64,000 nt of DNA from Pseudoduganella plicata (GCF_004421005.1 NZ_CP038026.1:4278001-4342000); one strand, 5' to 3'. Counted from the stretch's first letter, positions 18,127 through 28,361 are shown. Numbers and translations are program-made. The notes: generated by a model from the sequence alone, not told the origin.

Positions 18127-18729
18127 ATGCGCAATCAAAGGACCGCCCACCGCTACCGCCTGTCCGTCGGCCTCGTGCTCGGCCTGTTCGGTGCGTTCGG
18201 CAGTTTCTGGCTGGTCGAGATGATGAACCGCGGCGGCGACGAGCTGCAGGGCGGCCTCAAGGTCAACGAGCCCGATTACATCGTCGAAAATTTTTCGTTC
18301 GTGCGGATGACAAAGACGGGGCAGCCCAGCTACATCATCTCGGGCGACAAGCTGACGCACCGGCCGGTGGACGATTCGTCGGACATCGTCAAGCCCGTCG
18401 TGCGCAGCCTGTCGGGCGAGCGCGAGCCGATGGACATCCATGCCGAGCGCGCGCGCGTGGACCAGGACAACACGCGCGTGACGCTGATGGAGAACGTGCG
18501 CATCGACCGCGCCGCGTCGGCCAACTCGCAGGAAATGCATCTGGCCACGCAGTCGCTGACGATTTTCCCCGAGGAGGACCGGATGGAAACGAACCAGCCC
18601 GTGCGCCTGCAGCTGGGGAACGCCACCGCCACCGGCACGGCCATGCGCGCCAACAACGCCACGCGGCAGTTGCAATTGACCGGTCGCGGCACCATCGTGT
18701 ATCCACCGCGCGGGCAACAGACCAAATAG
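18127..18729 (+). CDS. lptC: LPS export ABC transporter periplasmic protein LptC
   Basis: A 200-residue bitopic protein with one N-terminal membrane anchor (about residues 12-32, LSVGLVLGLFGAFGSFWLV) and a periplasmic beta-jellyroll. The jellyroll shows the family features PDYIVENFSFVRMTKTGQPS and METNQPVRLQLGNATATG. LptC takes lipopolysaccharide from the LptB2FG extractor and passes it to LptA. GGAGTCACG precedes the ATG. The adjacent lptA and lptB complete the local Lpt set; lptF, lptG, lptD and lptE are not in this window. Confidence 0.93.
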   Translation: MRNQRTAHRYRLSVGLVLGLFGAFGSFWLVEMMNRGGDELQGGLKVNEPDYIVENFSFVRMTKTGQPSYIISGDKLTHRPVDDSSDIVKPVVRSLSGEREPMDIHAERARVDQDNTRVTLMENVRIDRAASANSQEMHLATQSLTIFPEEDRMETNQPVRLQLGNATATGTAMRANNATRQLQLTGRGTIVYPPRGQQTK

Positions 18730-18739
18730 GATTCAATCA

Positions 18740-19315
18740 ATGAAGAAACTCATACTGACGGCGGCACTGCTGGCGGGGATGGCGGGACTGGCAGGACATG
18801 CCGTCGCCGAAAAGGCCGACTCGTACCAGAAGACGGTGATCAACTACGGCACGCTCGATGCCGACGACGTCAAGCAGGTGTACACGTTCACGGGCGACGT
18901 CACGCTGACCCGCGGCACGCTGTCGATGAAGGCCGACAAGGCCGTCGTCACCTACACGCCGGACGGCTACCAGCTTGCCACGCTGACGGGCGGCGCGCGC
19001 AAGGTCTCCTTCCGCCAGAAGCGCGACGGCGAAGGCGACCAGTGGATGGAAGGCGAAGCCGAACGGATGGAATACGACGAGAAGGCCGAGCTGGTGAAGC
19101 TGTATTCGAAGGCGAAGATCCGCCGGCTGGAAGGCAAGAAGCCGAGCGACGAAGTCGAAGGCGAGTTCATCTCCTATGACAGCCGCAAGGAATACTTCAG
19201 CGTGCGCAATACGGACGCCGGCACCAACAAGCCCGGCGCGGGCCGTGGCACGATGGTGATCCAGCCGAAACGCACGGAGCCGGCTCCGGCCTCGACACCG
19301 GCCGCGGGGAAATAA
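18740..19315 (+). CDS. lptA: LPS transport periplasmic protein LptA
   Basis: A 191-residue periplasmic protein with a signal peptide ([20 protein letters not shown] then AVA). The OstA-like beta-jellyroll is recognisable from [20 protein letters not shown] and [20 protein letters not shown]. LptA oligomers form the bridge carrying lipopolysaccharide across the periplasm from LptC to LptD. The C-terminal ~30 residues are Pro/Thr/Ala-rich and probably disordered. It starts 11 bases after lptC, and its TAA shares one base with the lptB start. Confidence 0.93.
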   Translation: MKKLILTAALLAGMAGLAGHAVAEKADSYQKTVINYGTLDADDVKQVYTFTGDVTLTRGTLSMKADKAVVTYTPDGYQLATLTGGARKVSFRQKRDGEGDQWMEGEAERMEYDEKAELVKLYSKAKIRRLEGKKPSDEVEGEFISYDSRKEYFSVRNTDAGTNKPGAGRGTMVIQPKRTEPAPASTPAAGK

Positions 19316-20079
19316 TGGCGGACGTGACCCCGGAAAACTGCGGCAGCACGCTGATCGTGCGCGGCCTGCAAAAGAGCTACGGCAAGCGCCAGGTGGTGCA
19401 CGACGTGTCGCTGCAGGTAGCCTGCGGCGAAGTGGTGGGCCTGCTGGGGCCGAACGGCGCGGGCAAGACGACGTCGTTCTACATGATCGTCGGCCTGGTC
19501 GCGTCCGACGCGGGCACCATCGACATCAGCGGCACCGACATCTCCAGCCTGCCGATCCACAAGCGCGCCAACCTGGGGCTGTCCTACCTGCCGCAGGAAG
19601 CGTCGGTGTTCCGCAAGCTGACGGTGGAGGAAAATATCCGCGCCGTCCTGGAAATCCAGAAGGTCGACGGCAAGGCCCTGACAAAGGCGCAGATCGACGA
19701 GCGCCTGAACAACCTGCTGGCCGACCTGCAGATCGAGAAGCTGCGCGAGAACACGGCGCTGTCGCTGTCGGGCGGCGAGCGCCGTCGCGTCGAGATCGCG
19801 CGCGCCCTGGCAACCAATCCGCGCTTCGTGTTGCTGGACGAACCGTTTGCCGGCGTCGATCCGATCGCCGTGATCGAGATCCAGCGGATCGTGCGTTTCC
19901 TGAAGGAGCGCAGTATCGGCGTGCTCATCACGGACCACAATGTACGGGAGACGCTGGGCATCTGCGACCGGGCGTACATCATCAATCAGGGCAGCGTCCT
20001 GGCGTCGGGCCGGCCGGACGATATCATTGCCGACGAATCCGTGCGGCGCGTGTATCTTGGTGAACACTTCCGTATGTGA
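19315..20079 (+). CDS. lptB: LPS export ABC transporter ATP-binding protein LptB
   Basis: A 254-residue cytoplasmic ATPase that powers lipopolysaccharide extraction by LptFG. Walker A is GPNGAGKTT, the signature motif [15 protein letters not shown], Walker [12 protein letters not shown] and the switch His is in [11 protein letters not shown]. The Q-loop region [18 protein letters not shown] is the LptB-specific form. The start overlaps the lptA stop by one base, and rpoN begins six bases after its stop. Confidence 0.95.
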   Translation: MADVTPENCGSTLIVRGLQKSYGKRQVVHDVSLQVACGEVVGLLGPNGAGKTTSFYMIVGLVASDAGTIDISGTDISSLPIHKRANLGLSYLPQEASVFRKLTVEENIRAVLEIQKVDGKALTKAQIDERLNNLLADLQIEKLRENTALSLSGGERRRVEIARALATNPRFVLLDEPFAGVDPIAVIEIQRIVRFLKERSIGVLITDHNVRETLGICDRAYIINQGSVLASGRPDDIIADESVRRVYLGEHFRM

Positions 20080-20085
20080 CCGCAC

Positions 20086-21555
20086 ATGAAACAGTCTCTG
20101 CAACTGCGAACGTCGCAGCACCTGGCGCTGACACCACAGCTGCAGCAGTCCATCCGGCTGCTGCAGTTGTCCACGCTGGAACTGCACCAGGAACTGGAAC
20201 AGCTGCTGACGGATAACCCGCTGCTGGAACGGCTCGACGATCCGCTCGACCGTTCGCTGCGGCTGCTGGCCGATGGCGCCATCGGCCAGCAGAGCGCGCC
20301 CGAGGCACCGGCCGAAGGCCCGCCCCAGCAAACCGACGCGGCGGCCCCCGCAGAGGCAGAACCGTATGACGGCGCCGACGCGGACCGCGGCCCGGAAGGC
20401 GATACCGACTGGACCGACGCGGGCCGCGGCAAGGCGCCGGACGACGACGACGCGCGGCCGCAACTGGAAGCGAGCCATTGTTCGCTGCGCGAACACCTGA
20501 TGGAGCAGATGCGGGTGACGGTGCAACAGCCGCGCGACCGGGCGCTTGTCGAGCTGATCATCGACGCGCTGGACGAAAACGGCTACCTGGAAGAGAGCCT
20601 GGACGAGATCCACGGCCGCCTGCCCGAAGAGCTGGAAGTGGAAATGGAAGAGCTGCGCACGGCGCTGGCGCTGCTGCAGAGCTTCGATCCGGTGGGCGTC
20701 GGCGCCCGCAGCGCGTCCGAATGCCTGGCGCTGCAGATCCGCAAGATGCCGGGCGTGCCGCTGGTGACGCGCCGGATGGCGCTGTGCATTGTCGAGAAAC
20801 ACCTGGCCTGGTTTGCCCAGCGCGACTTCAACAAGCTCAAGAAGGCGCTCGATTGCGACGACGAAGACCTGCGCGAAGCACAGGCCGTCATTCGCCAGTG
20901 CAACCCCCATCCGGGCGCCGCGTATGCGTCCGACGTGTCAGACTATGTCGTACCGGATGTGATTGTGAAGAAGGGCCGCAACGGCTGGGTGGTCACGCTG
21001 AACAACGACGTGATGCCGCGCCTGCGCGTGAACGCGCTGTATGCCAGCCTGCTCAAACAGGGCAAGGGCGAAAGCCAGATGGGCGCGCAGCTGCAGGAAG
21101 CGAAGTGGCTGATCAAGAATATGCGCCAGCGCTTCGACACGATCCTGCGCGTCGCACAGGCCATCGTCGAGCGGCAGAAGAACTTTTTCTCGCATGGCGC
21201 GGTGGCCATGCGACCCCTTGTGTTGCGTGAAATAGCTGATACACTGGGGCTACACGAGAGTACGATCTCTCGGGTGACAACTCAGAAATATATGCTCACT
21301 CCCCATGGCATGTTTGAGTTGAAGTATTTTTTTGGCAGCCACGTCGCAACCGAAGCGGGTGGGGAAGCTTCCTCGACTGCGATCCGTGCGCTGATCGTGC
21401 AATTCACAGGAGCCGAAGACCCGAAGAACCCTTTATCCGACAGTAAGATTGCGGACATGCTGGGAGAACAGGGCATGGTGATTGCGCGACGCACTGTTGC
21501 CAAGTATCGCGAAGCCTTGAAAATCCCTCCCGTCAGCCTCCGCAAGTCCTTGTAG
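20086..21555 (+). CDS. rpoN: RNA polymerase sigma-54 factor
   Basis: A 489-residue sigma factor. The Gln/Leu-rich region I ([20 protein letters not shown]) opens the protein, a variable acidic region II follows (about 65-130, many Asp/Glu/Ala), then the core-binding domain and the HTH, and the RpoN box [10 protein letters not shown] near residue 470 that contacts the -24 element. It directs transcription of genes with -24/-12 promoters together with AAA+ activators. It sits in the canonical position between lptB and hpf. No sigma-54 target promoter was recognised with confidence in this window. Confidence 0.95.
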   Translation: MKQSLQLRTSQHLALTPQLQQSIRLLQLSTLELHQELEQLLTDNPLLERLDDPLDRSLRLLADGAIGQQSAPEAPAEGPPQQTDAAAPAEAEPYDGADADRGPEGDTDWTDAGRGKAPDDDDARPQLEASHCSLREHLMEQMRVTVQQPRDRALVELIIDALDENGYLEESLDEIHGRLPEELEVEMEELRTALALLQSFDPVGVGARSASECLALQIRKMPGVPLVTRRMALCIVEKHLAWFAQRDFNKLKKALDCDDEDLREAQAVIRQCNPHPGAAYASDVSDYVVPDVIVKKGRNGWVVTLNNDVMPRLRVNALYASLLKQGKGESQMGAQLQEAKWLIKNMRQRFDTILRVAQAIVERQKNFFSHGAVAMRPLVLREIADTLGLHESTISRVTTQKYMLTPHGMFELKYFFGSHVATEAGGEASSTAIRALIVQFTGAEDPKNPLSDSKIADMLGEQGMVIARRTVAKYREALKIPPVSLRKSL

Positions 21556-21639
21556 TGCATGGGTTCCTCTGCGCCGCCGGCTTTTTACCACGGCGGGCAA
21601 CGCACGAACCTTAGAGCGACATCATCTTTAGGAGTGTGT

Positions 21640-21990
21640 ATGAATCTCACCATCAGTGGACATCATATCGACGTAACCCCAGCCATCCGCGAATACGTGC
21701 AGAACAAGCTGGAGCGCGTGAAACGACATTTCGATCAAGTGATCGACGTTTCTGTCATCCTGACTGTAGATAACCTCACCGAGAAAGAGAAGCGCCAGAA
21801 AGCAGAGATCAACCTGCGCATGTCGGGCAAGACCATATTTGTGGAAAGCGTGGCACAGGACCTGTACGCGGCCATCGATACGCTGATCGATAAGCTGGAC
21901 CGCTCGGTCATGAAATACAAGGACAAAGTGCAGAATCACAATCATGATTCCATCAAGCACCTGGCCGAAAGCGATATCCCCGCTGCGTAA
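21640..21990 (+). CDS. hpf: Ribosome hibernation promoting factor HPF/RaiA (short form)
   Basis: A 116-residue protein starting at 21640 with GGAG six bases upstream; upstream in-frame starts lack such a site. The sequence [20 protein letters not shown] and [11 protein letters not shown]-like segments, followed by a basic C-terminus, fit the short HPF that binds the decoding region of idle ribosomes and promotes 100S dimers. It closes the kdsD-rpoN run, 84 bases after rpoN. In most Burkholderiales ptsN, hprK and rapZ follow here on the same strand; in this window they lie 2-8 kb away and inverted. Confidence 0.93.
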   Translation: MNLTISGHHIDVTPAIREYVQNKLERVKRHFDQVIDVSVILTVDNLTEKEKRQKAEINLRMSGKTIFVESVAQDLYAAIDTLIDKLDRSVMKYKDKVQNHNHDSIKHLAESDIPAA

Positions 21991-22014
21991 CGCAGCTGTG
22001 TAATTCCAGAGAAA

Positions 22015-22034
22015 AAGGGCGCGAAAGCGCCCTT
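22015..22034 (+). terminator. Terminator hairpin after hpf
   Basis: Perfect 8-bp stem AAGGGCGC / GCGCCCTT with a GAAA tetraloop, 24 bases past the hpf stop. The downstream T run is weak, but stem and loop fit the end of the kdsD-hpf transcript. Between here and 22245 only a looser inverted repeat (GTGTCGA 22081-22087 / TCGACAC 22111-22117) is visible. Confidence 0.6.
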
Positions 22035-22245
22035 CTGCATTCAGGGTCGCGCAACAACTCCGCCATCCACTGCCGCGTTCGTGTCGACCCCCTAGGGTCA
22101 CGCCCTGACATCGACACAAGCTGAGCCGTTGTTTTTTCTCGCCATCCATCAGGGCGCAATCCCCCACCGTTCCGCTTCCCGCTTTCAACGCAATATTTGT
22201 CGTCTGCCGCGCTAGAATGGGGCATCTCTGACTATTCCTGCTGCC

Positions 22246-23327
22246 ATGAGCGAACACGTCCACATCCGCGTCGGTAACGGTACCGGTTTCATCACGCTCG
22301 ATCGCCCCGGGCGTTGAATTCGCTGTCGCTGGACATGGTGCGGGCGATGACGGCGGCCTTGCTGGCATGGCGCGACGACCATGACGTCGCCGCCGTCGTT
22401 GTCCGCAGCACCAGCGAGAAGGCCCTGTGCGCCGGGGGCGATATCCGCTTCTTCCATGACGCCGGCCGCGCCACGCCCCAAGGCGGCAGCGCACTGCTGG
22501 AGGATTTTTTCACGGAAGAATACGCGCTCAATCACCTGATCCACTGCTACCCGAAACCCTATATCGCGCTGATGGACGGCGTCGTCATGGGCGGCGGCAT
22601 GGGCATCGCCCAGGGCGGCCCCCGCTGCGCGGTGCGCATCGTAACGAACCGGACGAAGATGGCGATGCCCGAGGTGAACATCGGTCTGTTCCCCGATGTG
22701 GGCGGCAGCCATTTCCTGTCGCGCGCGCCCGGCAGCCTGGGTGTCTATCTCGGTCTGACGGGCCTGACGATCGGCGCGGCCGACGCGCTGTATGTCGGCC
22801 TGGCCGACCACTACGTGCCCGACACCGAGCTGGCCGCGCTGTCCGACCTGATCGGCTCCACGTCCGGCGGCGGCCTGCGCGAAGCGGTGGCAACCTTTGC
22901 CCGGCCGTTGCGCGCCGGCGCTGGCGACAGTCCATTGCTGGCGCACCGTGCCCTGATCGAGCGCCATTTCGGCCACGCTTCGGTGCCGGACATCATGGCA
23001 TCGCTGCGAGACGATGACGACCCGTTCGCACGACAGGCATTGGGGGCGATGGAACAGCGCTCGCCGCTGATGATGTGCGTGACGCTGGAACTGCTCAAAC
23101 GGGGCGCGCGCCTCGGCGTGGCGGACTGCCTGCGCATGGAGCGCACCGTGGTGCGGCGCACGTTCGAGCACGGCGAAGTGCTGGAGGGCGTGCGCGCGCT
23201 CGTCATCGACAAGGACAACGCGCCGCGCTGGAACCCGCCCGCGCTGGCCGACGTGACGGATGCCATGGTCGCGCAATTGTTCGAACCGGCCTGGCCGGAC
23301 CATGCGCATCCGCTGCGCCATCTTTAA
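22246..23327 (+). pseudogene. 3-hydroxyisobutyryl-CoA hydrolase-like (HIBCH/ECH_2), single-base frameshift
   Basis: The N-terminus lies in one frame from ATG 22246 (MSEHVHIRVGNGTGFITLDR then P) and hits TGA at 22315. The adjacent frame continues exactly where it should (RALNSLSLDMVRAMTAALLA) and runs to 23327. The break is at the C/G run CCCCGGG (22306-22312), where one missing C would restore the frame. The body has the crotonase features of HIBCH proteins: KALCAGGDIRFFHDAGR, YIALMDGVVMGGGMGIAQGG, MAMPEVNIGLFPDVGGS with the catalytic Glu, and the long ECH_2 C-terminal part. The family hydrolyses 3-hydroxyisobutyryl-CoA in valine breakdown. A sequencing error is a serious alternative to true loss, since a TTG at 22314 could also start a slightly short protein. 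Confidence 0.8.
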
Positions 23328-23341
23328 CTGACGAGGTGATC

Positions 23342-24394
23342 ATGCAGCGCCGCGATTTGCTGAAATGCCTCTGTGCTGCCGCCGTGCCGCTGCCGGCATG
23401 GGCGAGCGAGACGCCCGCCCCGGCGGCCGACCACCATCAGCACCTGTTCAGCCCCGCGATGGCGCGGCTGCTCGACACCGGCTCCGGCGGCGGCCCGCCC
23501 GTGATCGGTGCGAACGACCTGGTGCCGCTGCTCGACAGCGCCGGCATCCGTCGCGCCGTGCTGCTGTCGGCAGGCTATGTGTACGGCAGCCCGGTGCGCA
23601 AGATCGATGACGAATACACCAAGGTGCGCGCCGAAAACGACTGGAATGGCGCGCAGGCCGCACAGTTCCCGGACCGCCTGCGCGCGTTCGGCAGCGTCAA
23701 CCCGCTGAAGGATTACGCGCTGGAGGAAATCGCGCGCTGCGCGGCCGCACCGCATCTGCGGCATGGCCTGAAACTGCACTTCGGTAACTCCGACGTGCAA
23801 CTCGAACTGCCCGAGCATGCGCAGCGGCTGAAGGAAGTCTTTGCGGCGGCGAACCGGAACGGCATGGCCATTGTCGTCCACCTGCGAGCCTCATTGTCGA
23901 AGCACCGGCCCTTTGGCGCGGTGCAGGCGCGTGTGTTCCTGGACGAGCTGCTGCCCGCCGCGCCGGACGTGGTCGTGCAGGTGGCGCACATGGCCGGCAG
24001 CGGTCCGGGCTACGACGACCCGCCGGCGGACGACGCATTGTCGGTGCTGGCCGAAGCGGTGGCCCGACACGACCGCCGCACGCGCCGGCTGTATTTCGAT
24101 GTGGCGTCGCTGGCGCGGCCCGGCATGAAGCCGCATGACGCGGCCAACCTGGTGCAACGCATCCGCCAGATCGGCATCGACCGCATCCTGTATGGCTCGG
24201 ACGCGGCATCGGGCCGAAACCTGCGGCCGCGGGAAGGCTGGGCTGCGTTTCGCCAGCTGCCCCTTTCCGAGGCCGAACTTGCCGGCATCGCGCAAAATCT
24301 GGCGCCGTACCTGCGCCCGGCCAGCACGGGCGCCGGACGGCGCAATCCGCGGCGTGCCGTTACCGCGCGTTCGCTGCCGCCGCGCGGCGAGTGA
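23342..24394 (+). CDS. Exported amidohydrolase family protein
   Basis: A 350-residue protein; the ATG at 23342 follows GAGGTGATC. The N-terminus MQRRDLLKCLCAAAVPLPAW carries a twin-arginine-like RRDLLK and an A-W-A cleavage site, suggesting export, possibly by Tat. The amidohydrolase-2 fold is supported by the metal-binding DHHQHLF near the N-terminus, VVHLRASLSKHRPFG and VQVAHMAGSGPGYDD in the middle, and RILYGSDAA with the catalytic Asp near the end. Family members hydrolyse or decarboxylate small cyclic substrates; the substrate here is unknown. It begins 14 bases after the HIBCH-like gene and probably shares its transcript. The last ~30 residues are Arg/Pro-rich and atypical. Confidence 0.75.
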   Translation: MQRRDLLKCLCAAAVPLPAWASETPAPAADHHQHLFSPAMARLLDTGSGGGPPVIGANDLVPLLDSAGIRRAVLLSAGYVYGSPVRKIDDEYTKVRAENDWNGAQAAQFPDRLRAFGSVNPLKDYALEEIARCAAAPHLRHGLKLHFGNSDVQLELPEHAQRLKEVFAAANRNGMAIVVHLRASLSKHRPFGAVQARVFLDELLPAAPDVVVQVAHMAGSGPGYDDPPADDALSVLAEAVARHDRRTRRLYFDVASLARPGMKPHDAANLVQRIRQIGIDRILYGSDAASGRNLRPREGWAAFRQLPLSEAELAGIAQNLAPYLRPASTGAGRRNPRRAVTARSLPPRGE

Positions 24395-24432
24395 GGACTA
24401 AAAAAAACCTGGCCAGTGCCATGTTCTCGTTA

Positions 24433-25296
24433 TCAGGCCTGCTCGCGGTGCCGCAGCACGACGCGTTCGGCGCCGTTGAAATACTGCGCCAGCCGTTCGG
24501 CCATGTACACCGAGCGGTGCTGGCCGCCTGTGCAGCCGATGGCCACGGTCAGGTAGCTGCGGTTGTCCTTCTTGAACGACGGCAGCCACTTCTCGATGAA
24601 CGCGCGGATGTCGCGGAACATCTCTTCCGCGCTCGGTTGCGCATCGAGGAAGGCAATCACAGGCGCATCGCGGCCGTTCAGCGGCCGCAAGGTCAGATCG
24701 TAATACGGGTTCGGAATCGCCCGCACGTCGAACACGTAGTCCGCGTCCTGCGGCACGCCAACCTTGAAGGCGAACGATTCGAAGAACAGCGTCAGTGGCG
24801 CGTTCTCGCTTTCGACCAGATCCTTGATCCAGCCGCGCAGCTTGTTGGCCGAGAGTTCGGACGTGTCGATCACGTGTCCCAGCTGCTCGATGGCCGAGAG
24901 GCGCTCGCGCTCCTCCTGGATGCATTCGATCAGCGTGCGACGGGCGGCGGGGTTCTGACCCGGGTGAAGTTCGTGCGACAGCGGATGGCTGCGCCGCGTT
25001 TCGGAAAAGCGCGCCACCAGCGAGTGCGTGTTCGCCGTCAGGAACATCACCTTCACGTCGTGTCCCAGATCCTTGAGTTTGCGGATATCGCCCGGCAGCG
25101 TGGCCAGCGACGCGGCGCTGCGCGCATCGACAGCGACAGCCAGCGCCTGCGTGCCTTCTTCGCACAGCGTGCCCACGAGACTGGCAAGCAGCGCAGGCGG
25201 CAGGTTGTCTACGCAATAGTAGCCGGTGTCTTCGAGAACGTTCAGGGCAACCGATTTGCCCGAGCCGGATATTCCGGTAATGAGGACGATACGCAT
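24433..25296 (-). CDS. rapZ: RNase adapter protein RapZ
   Basis: A 287-residue protein with Walker A GISGSGKS (8-15), the motif [10 protein letters not shown] and the C-terminal domain with [20 protein letters not shown]. RapZ binds glucosamine-6-phosphate and, in enterics, delivers the sRNA GlmZ to RNase E; in betaproteobacteria the role is less well defined. It normally sits directly after hprK; here hprK lies 3.5 kb away with an antiporter and a desaturase in between. Both remain on the minus strand, consistent with one rearranged ptsN-hprK-rapZ block. Confidence 0.95.
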   Translation of the reverse strand: MRIVLITGISGSGKSVALNVLEDTGYYCVDNLPPALLASLVGTLCEEGTQALAVAVDARSAASLATLPGDIRKLKDLGHDVKVMFLTANTHSLVARFSETRRSHPLSHELHPGQNPAARRTLIECIQEERERLSAIEQLGHVIDTSELSANKLRGWIKDLVESENAPLTLFFESFAFKVGVPQDADYVFDVRAIPNPYYDLTLRPLNGRDAPVIAFLDAQPSAEEMFRDIRAFIEKWLPSFKKDNRSYLTVAIGCTGGQHRSVYMAERLAQYFNGAERVVLRHREQA

Positions 25297-25350
25297 GCGC
25301 GCATGATACCCGAAATCGTACGGCCATCGTGCTCCAGTGCCTTGCCGGTG

Positions 25351-25590
25351 TCAGGCATGCGGCGGTGCGAACGGCCAGTGCAGCGGCGAGCCGTCGATCC
25401 ACGCGCGGGCGCTGGCGAACGCGTGATCGTGTGCCATCTCGCGGCTGTCGAACGTGCCTGGCGGCTGCACGAGGCGGTGGCGGTGGATTTCGGTCGCCTC
25501 GTCCGCAATCGTCGCCTCGTAACCGTAACCTTGCGGGCCGGATGTGGCGGCGACTTCGATGAGGTGGCCCCGATAGGCCTGTCTTGTCAT
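25351..25590 (-). CDS. Small hypothetical protein
   Basis: A 79-residue protein I do not recognise. It reads MTRQAYRGHLIEVAATSGPQ, then GYGYEATIADE and HRLVQPPGTFDSREMAHDHA, and ends in a Pro/Ala-rich tail. The pattern (a short beta-hairpin, R-L-V..P..T/F..A-..A...A-WID) resembles small DUF-type proteins common in Massilia-group genomes, but no function can be named. The gene lies between rapZ and the CPA1 antiporter, all on the minus strand, and is 31 bases downstream of the antiporter gene. GGAGAACGAGC precedes the ATG. Confidence 0.6.
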   Translation of the reverse strand: MTRQAYRGHLIEVAATSGPQGYGYEATIADEATEIHRHRLVQPPGTFDSREMAHDHAFASARAWIDGSPLHWPFAPPHA

Positions 25591-25621
25591 GCTCGTTCTC
25601 CGTGGATGAGGAAGCCGAAGG

Positions 25622-26866
25622 TCACTTGCGCCAGAAGCGGTCCAGCAGGGGCGTCACACTGGTGCCGTGAACAAGGATCGACAGCACGATGACGGCCAAT
25701 GTCAGGTTGACGAGCTGCTGCGCCAGCGGCTGCGGCAGCCCGTGGTTGATTGCGTACATCAGGTAGTAAAGCGAGCCGATCCCGCGCACGCCGAACCAGG
25801 CGGCGATGACGCGCATGCGCGGACTGGTCCGGCTGCCCACCAGGGCCACCAGCACGCTGGCGGGACGGGCCACGAAGAACAGGAACAGCGCGGCCGCCCA
25901 GCTGCGCCAGTCGAACAGCAGCGTGGTGACGGCACCGCCCAGCAGCAGCACCAGGGTCAGCTCGGACAGGCGCTCCATGTGTTCCTTAAACAGCAGCGAG
26001 CCATCGCTGACGGAGGGGGGCGCGTCGGGTCCCACGGCCACCGCGGCGCGGCGCGCCAGCTGCTGTTCCGCCTGGCGCAGCGCCACGCCGGCAACGAACA
26101 CCGCCAGGAAGCCCCACACGTGCGCGGCCAGGCCGAGGCCATAGACGACGGCGATCAGGCCCAGGCCCATCAGGTCGTCCAGCACTTCATGGCCCGGCCG
26201 GCTGGCGCGCAGCCAGAAATTGACGCGCGCCAGCGCCATGCCGCAGGCGCCGCCAATGAGGATGGCGCCCAGCGTGCCCCAGATGAGTTCCACGCCCAGC
26301 CAGCGCAGGCCGTTTTCGCCTAGGTCATGCAGGCCAAGCAGGCCAAGGCCCAGCATGACGAAGGGAAAGGCGCTGCCATCGTTCATCCCGGCTTCGCAGC
26401 CCAGAGTAAACCGCAGCGGGTCGTCATCGCCCGCGTGGCGCAGTTGCACGTCGGACGCCAGCACCGGATCGGTGGGCGCCAGCAGTGCGCCGAGCAGCAC
26501 GCCGGCGCCCAGCGGCAGGTCCAGCACCGTGTAGCAGAACAGGGTAATCAGCCCGACCGACAGGGCCATTGCCGTCCACGCCAGCCGGATCGGCGGCCCC
26601 CAGCGGCGCAGGCTGAAAGGCACGGGCATCTTGATCCCCGCCGAGAACAGCGAGATCAGCACGGCAACCTCGGTCAGCACCTCCAGCAGCGGCGCGGCGG
26701 CGAACACGTCGAACGAAAAGAAATGCAGGCCCATGGGGCCCAGCAGCATGCCGATGCCCAGGTAAATGATGGCGGAGGTGAACGGCAGGCGGGCGATGGG
26801 GGTGCCCCACAGGCCGCGCGCGAGCATCAGGCAGCCTACCAGCACGAACCACTGGTAGCTTGCCAT
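25622..26866 (-). CDS. CPA1-type sodium:proton antiporter
   Basis: A 414-residue membrane protein when started at the ATG at 26866 (MASYQWFVLVGCLMLARGLW). The longer open frame upstream to 27286 is Arg/Pro-rich and unlike a membrane protein, so it was excluded. About twelve hydrophobic segments are present; LLGALLAPTDPVLASDVQLR is the conserved NhaP/CPA1 ion-binding helix and EAGMNDGSAFPFVMLGLGLL the second conserved segment. It probably exchanges Na+ (or K+) for protons. It has no cytoplasmic regulatory domain. No strong ribosome-binding site was seen. The gene separates hprK from rapZ together with the divergent desaturase gene. Confidence 0.85.
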   Translation of the reverse strand: MASYQWFVLVGCLMLARGLWGTPIARLPFTSAIIYLGIGMLLGPMGLHFFSFDVFAAAPLLEVLTEVAVLISLFSAGIKMPVPFSLRRWGPPIRLAWTAMALSVGLITLFCYTVLDLPLGAGVLLGALLAPTDPVLASDVQLRHAGDDDPLRFTLGCEAGMNDGSAFPFVMLGLGLLGLHDLGENGLRWLGVELIWGTLGAILIGGACGMALARVNFWLRASRPGHEVLDDLMGLGLIAVVYGLGLAAHVWGFLAVFVAGVALRQAEQQLARRAAVAVGPDAPPSVSDGSLLFKEHMERLSELTLVLLLGGAVTTLLFDWRSWAAALFLFFVARPASVLVALVGSRTSPRMRVIAAWFGVRGIGSLYYLMYAINHGLPQPLAQQLVNLTLAVIVLSILVHGTSVTPLLDRFWRK

Positions 26867-27106
26867 GGCGGTGGAAAGGGGCGTGTCGTCGGCGGGATTC
26901 AACGCGTTACCGCCGCAAGGGGGTGAAGGGAACCGGGCGCTGCCAAGGTGCGGCCCAGACCCGGGCCGGGTGGGTCCATTCGTTGGCGTATATTCTCGAC
27001 TTTCATGTGTATGTCGGTCCTCGGTCTCTGTGATCAGCGTAACACGGACGCCAGTATGCAAAATAATAATTCGCCGCCGCGATGCGTCCGCGCGACTGAC
27101 AAATCG

Positions 27107-27136
27107 TTGGCTCCGGCCGGCCGGCAGGCGTAGACT
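27107..27136 (+). promoter_or_regulatory. Candidate sigma-70 promoter for the desaturase gene
   Basis: TTGGCT (27107-27112) and TAGACT (27131-27136) with an 18-base spacer, 56 bases upstream of the chosen ATG. It lies in the ~325-base intergenic region between two divergent genes; nothing else is clear there. Confidence 0.4.
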
Positions 27137-27191
27137 GTGAAAATCGCCATGCGGATCGCGCCGCGCTCGGCTGGTGGTCAGGAAGTTCCTC

Positions 27192-28361
27192 ATGGAATCT
27201 CTCACCAATGGACTTGCGCATGCGGCGGCGTGGACGATCGTGCTGTATACGCTCGTGACGACGCACATCACCATTATCGGTGTCACTGTCTATCTGCACC
27301 GTTCGCAGGCGCACCGTTGTGTCACATTGCATCCCGCGATCAGTCATTGTTTGCGCTTCTGGTTGTGGTTTACGACCGGCATGGTCACGCGCGAATGGGT
27401 GGCCATTCACCGGGCCCATCACGCGCACTGTGAAGGGCCGCTCGATCCGCACAGCCCGGTCGTACTCGGTATCCGCAAGGTGCTGTGGCAAGGTGCGGAG
27501 TTATACCGTACAGCCGCCGCGGATGCGGGGATGCTGGACCGTTACGGCGCGGGAACGCCGGACGACTGGATCGAACGCAGGTTATACAGCCGTTTCGCAT
27601 GGCAGGGCGTGGGCGCGCTGCTTGTGCTGGACCTGCTGCTGTTCGGCGTGATCGGCGCCACTGTCTGGGCCGTGCAGATGCTGTGGATACCCGTGCTGGC
27701 GGCCGGCGTCATCAATGGCGCGGGCCATTACTGGGGCTATCGCAACTTCGACTGCCCGGAGGCGGCAACGAATCTGCTGCCGCTGGGCCTGCTGATCGGC
27801 GGCGAGGAACTGCACAACAATCACCATGCGTTTGCCAGTTCGGCCAAGATGTCGGCGCGCTGGTACGAGTTCGACGCAGGCTGGCTGTATATCTCGCTGC
27901 TGCGTGCCTGCGGGCTGGCCGAGGTGCGGCAACTGCCGCAGCGGCCACGGTGCCGGCCGGGCAAGACCGAAGCCGACATGTGCACGCTGGCGGTGGTCCT
28001 GGCTAACCGGGCGCGGGTGATGGCCGAGCTGAGCGCCGCGCTGCGGCGGGTCTGGCGGCAGGAAACGGCAACGCTGCGCGCGTTCGATCCCGTGCAATGG
28101 CGCGGCGCACGCCGGCTGTTCCGTCGCGACCCCGGTTATCTGAGCGGCGAGCAATCGCAACGGCTGCAGCAATTGCTGGATCATAGCGAAGTGCTGTGTC
28201 ACGTGCACGAACTGCGCAGCGAGCTGGCGACGCTATGGCGGCGCACGCCTGCGACGCCCGAGGAGTTGCTGGAAGGCCTGCGTGCATGGTGCGCCAGGGC
28301 GGACCTGTCCGCCTGCGAGCCATTGCGGCGGTACGCTGCGCGGTTGCGCAGTTATGGCTGA
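27192..28361 (+). CDS. Acyl-CoA/fatty acid desaturase (membrane di-iron type)
   Basis: A 389-residue protein; the ATG at 27192 follows AGGAAG at six bases. The three His boxes of membrane desaturases are present: HRSQAHR (HxxxxH), HRAHHAH (HxxHH) and HNNHH, binding two irons, with hydrophobic segments between them. The order and spacing fit delta-9 acyl-CoA or phospholipid desaturases. The C-terminal ~140 residues after the last His box are helical and charged and longer than in minimal members. It is on the plus strand inside the otherwise minus-strand ptsN-hprK-rapZ region. Together with the antiporter it looks like an insertion into that conserved block. A cold or membrane-fluidity role is inferred. 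Confidence 0.88.
   Translation: MESLTNGLAHAAAWTIVLYTLVTTHITIIGVTVYLHRSQAHRCVTLHPAISHCLRFWLWFTTGMVTREWVAIHRAHHAHCEGPLDPHSPVVLGIRKVLWQGAELYRTAAADAGMLDRYGAGTPDDWIERRLYSRFAWQGVGALLVLDLLLFGVIGATVWAVQMLWIPVLAAGVINGAGHYWGYRNFDCPEAATNLLPLGLLIGGEELHNNHHAFASSAKMSARWYEFDAGWLYISLLRACGLAEVRQLPQRPRCRPGKTEADMCTLAVVLANRARVMAELSAALRRVWRQETATLRAFDPVQWRGARRLFRRDPGYLSGEQSQRLQQLLDHSEVLCHVHELRSELATLWRRTPATPEELLEGLRAWCARADLSACEPLRRYAARLRSYG

Noticed and set aside
22081-22117. Inverted repeat GTGTCGA/TCGACAC as a riboswitch or sRNA before the HIBCH-like gene
   Set aside because: Seven-base arms with a long unpaired interior and no recognised motif; chance is likely in GC-rich DNA.
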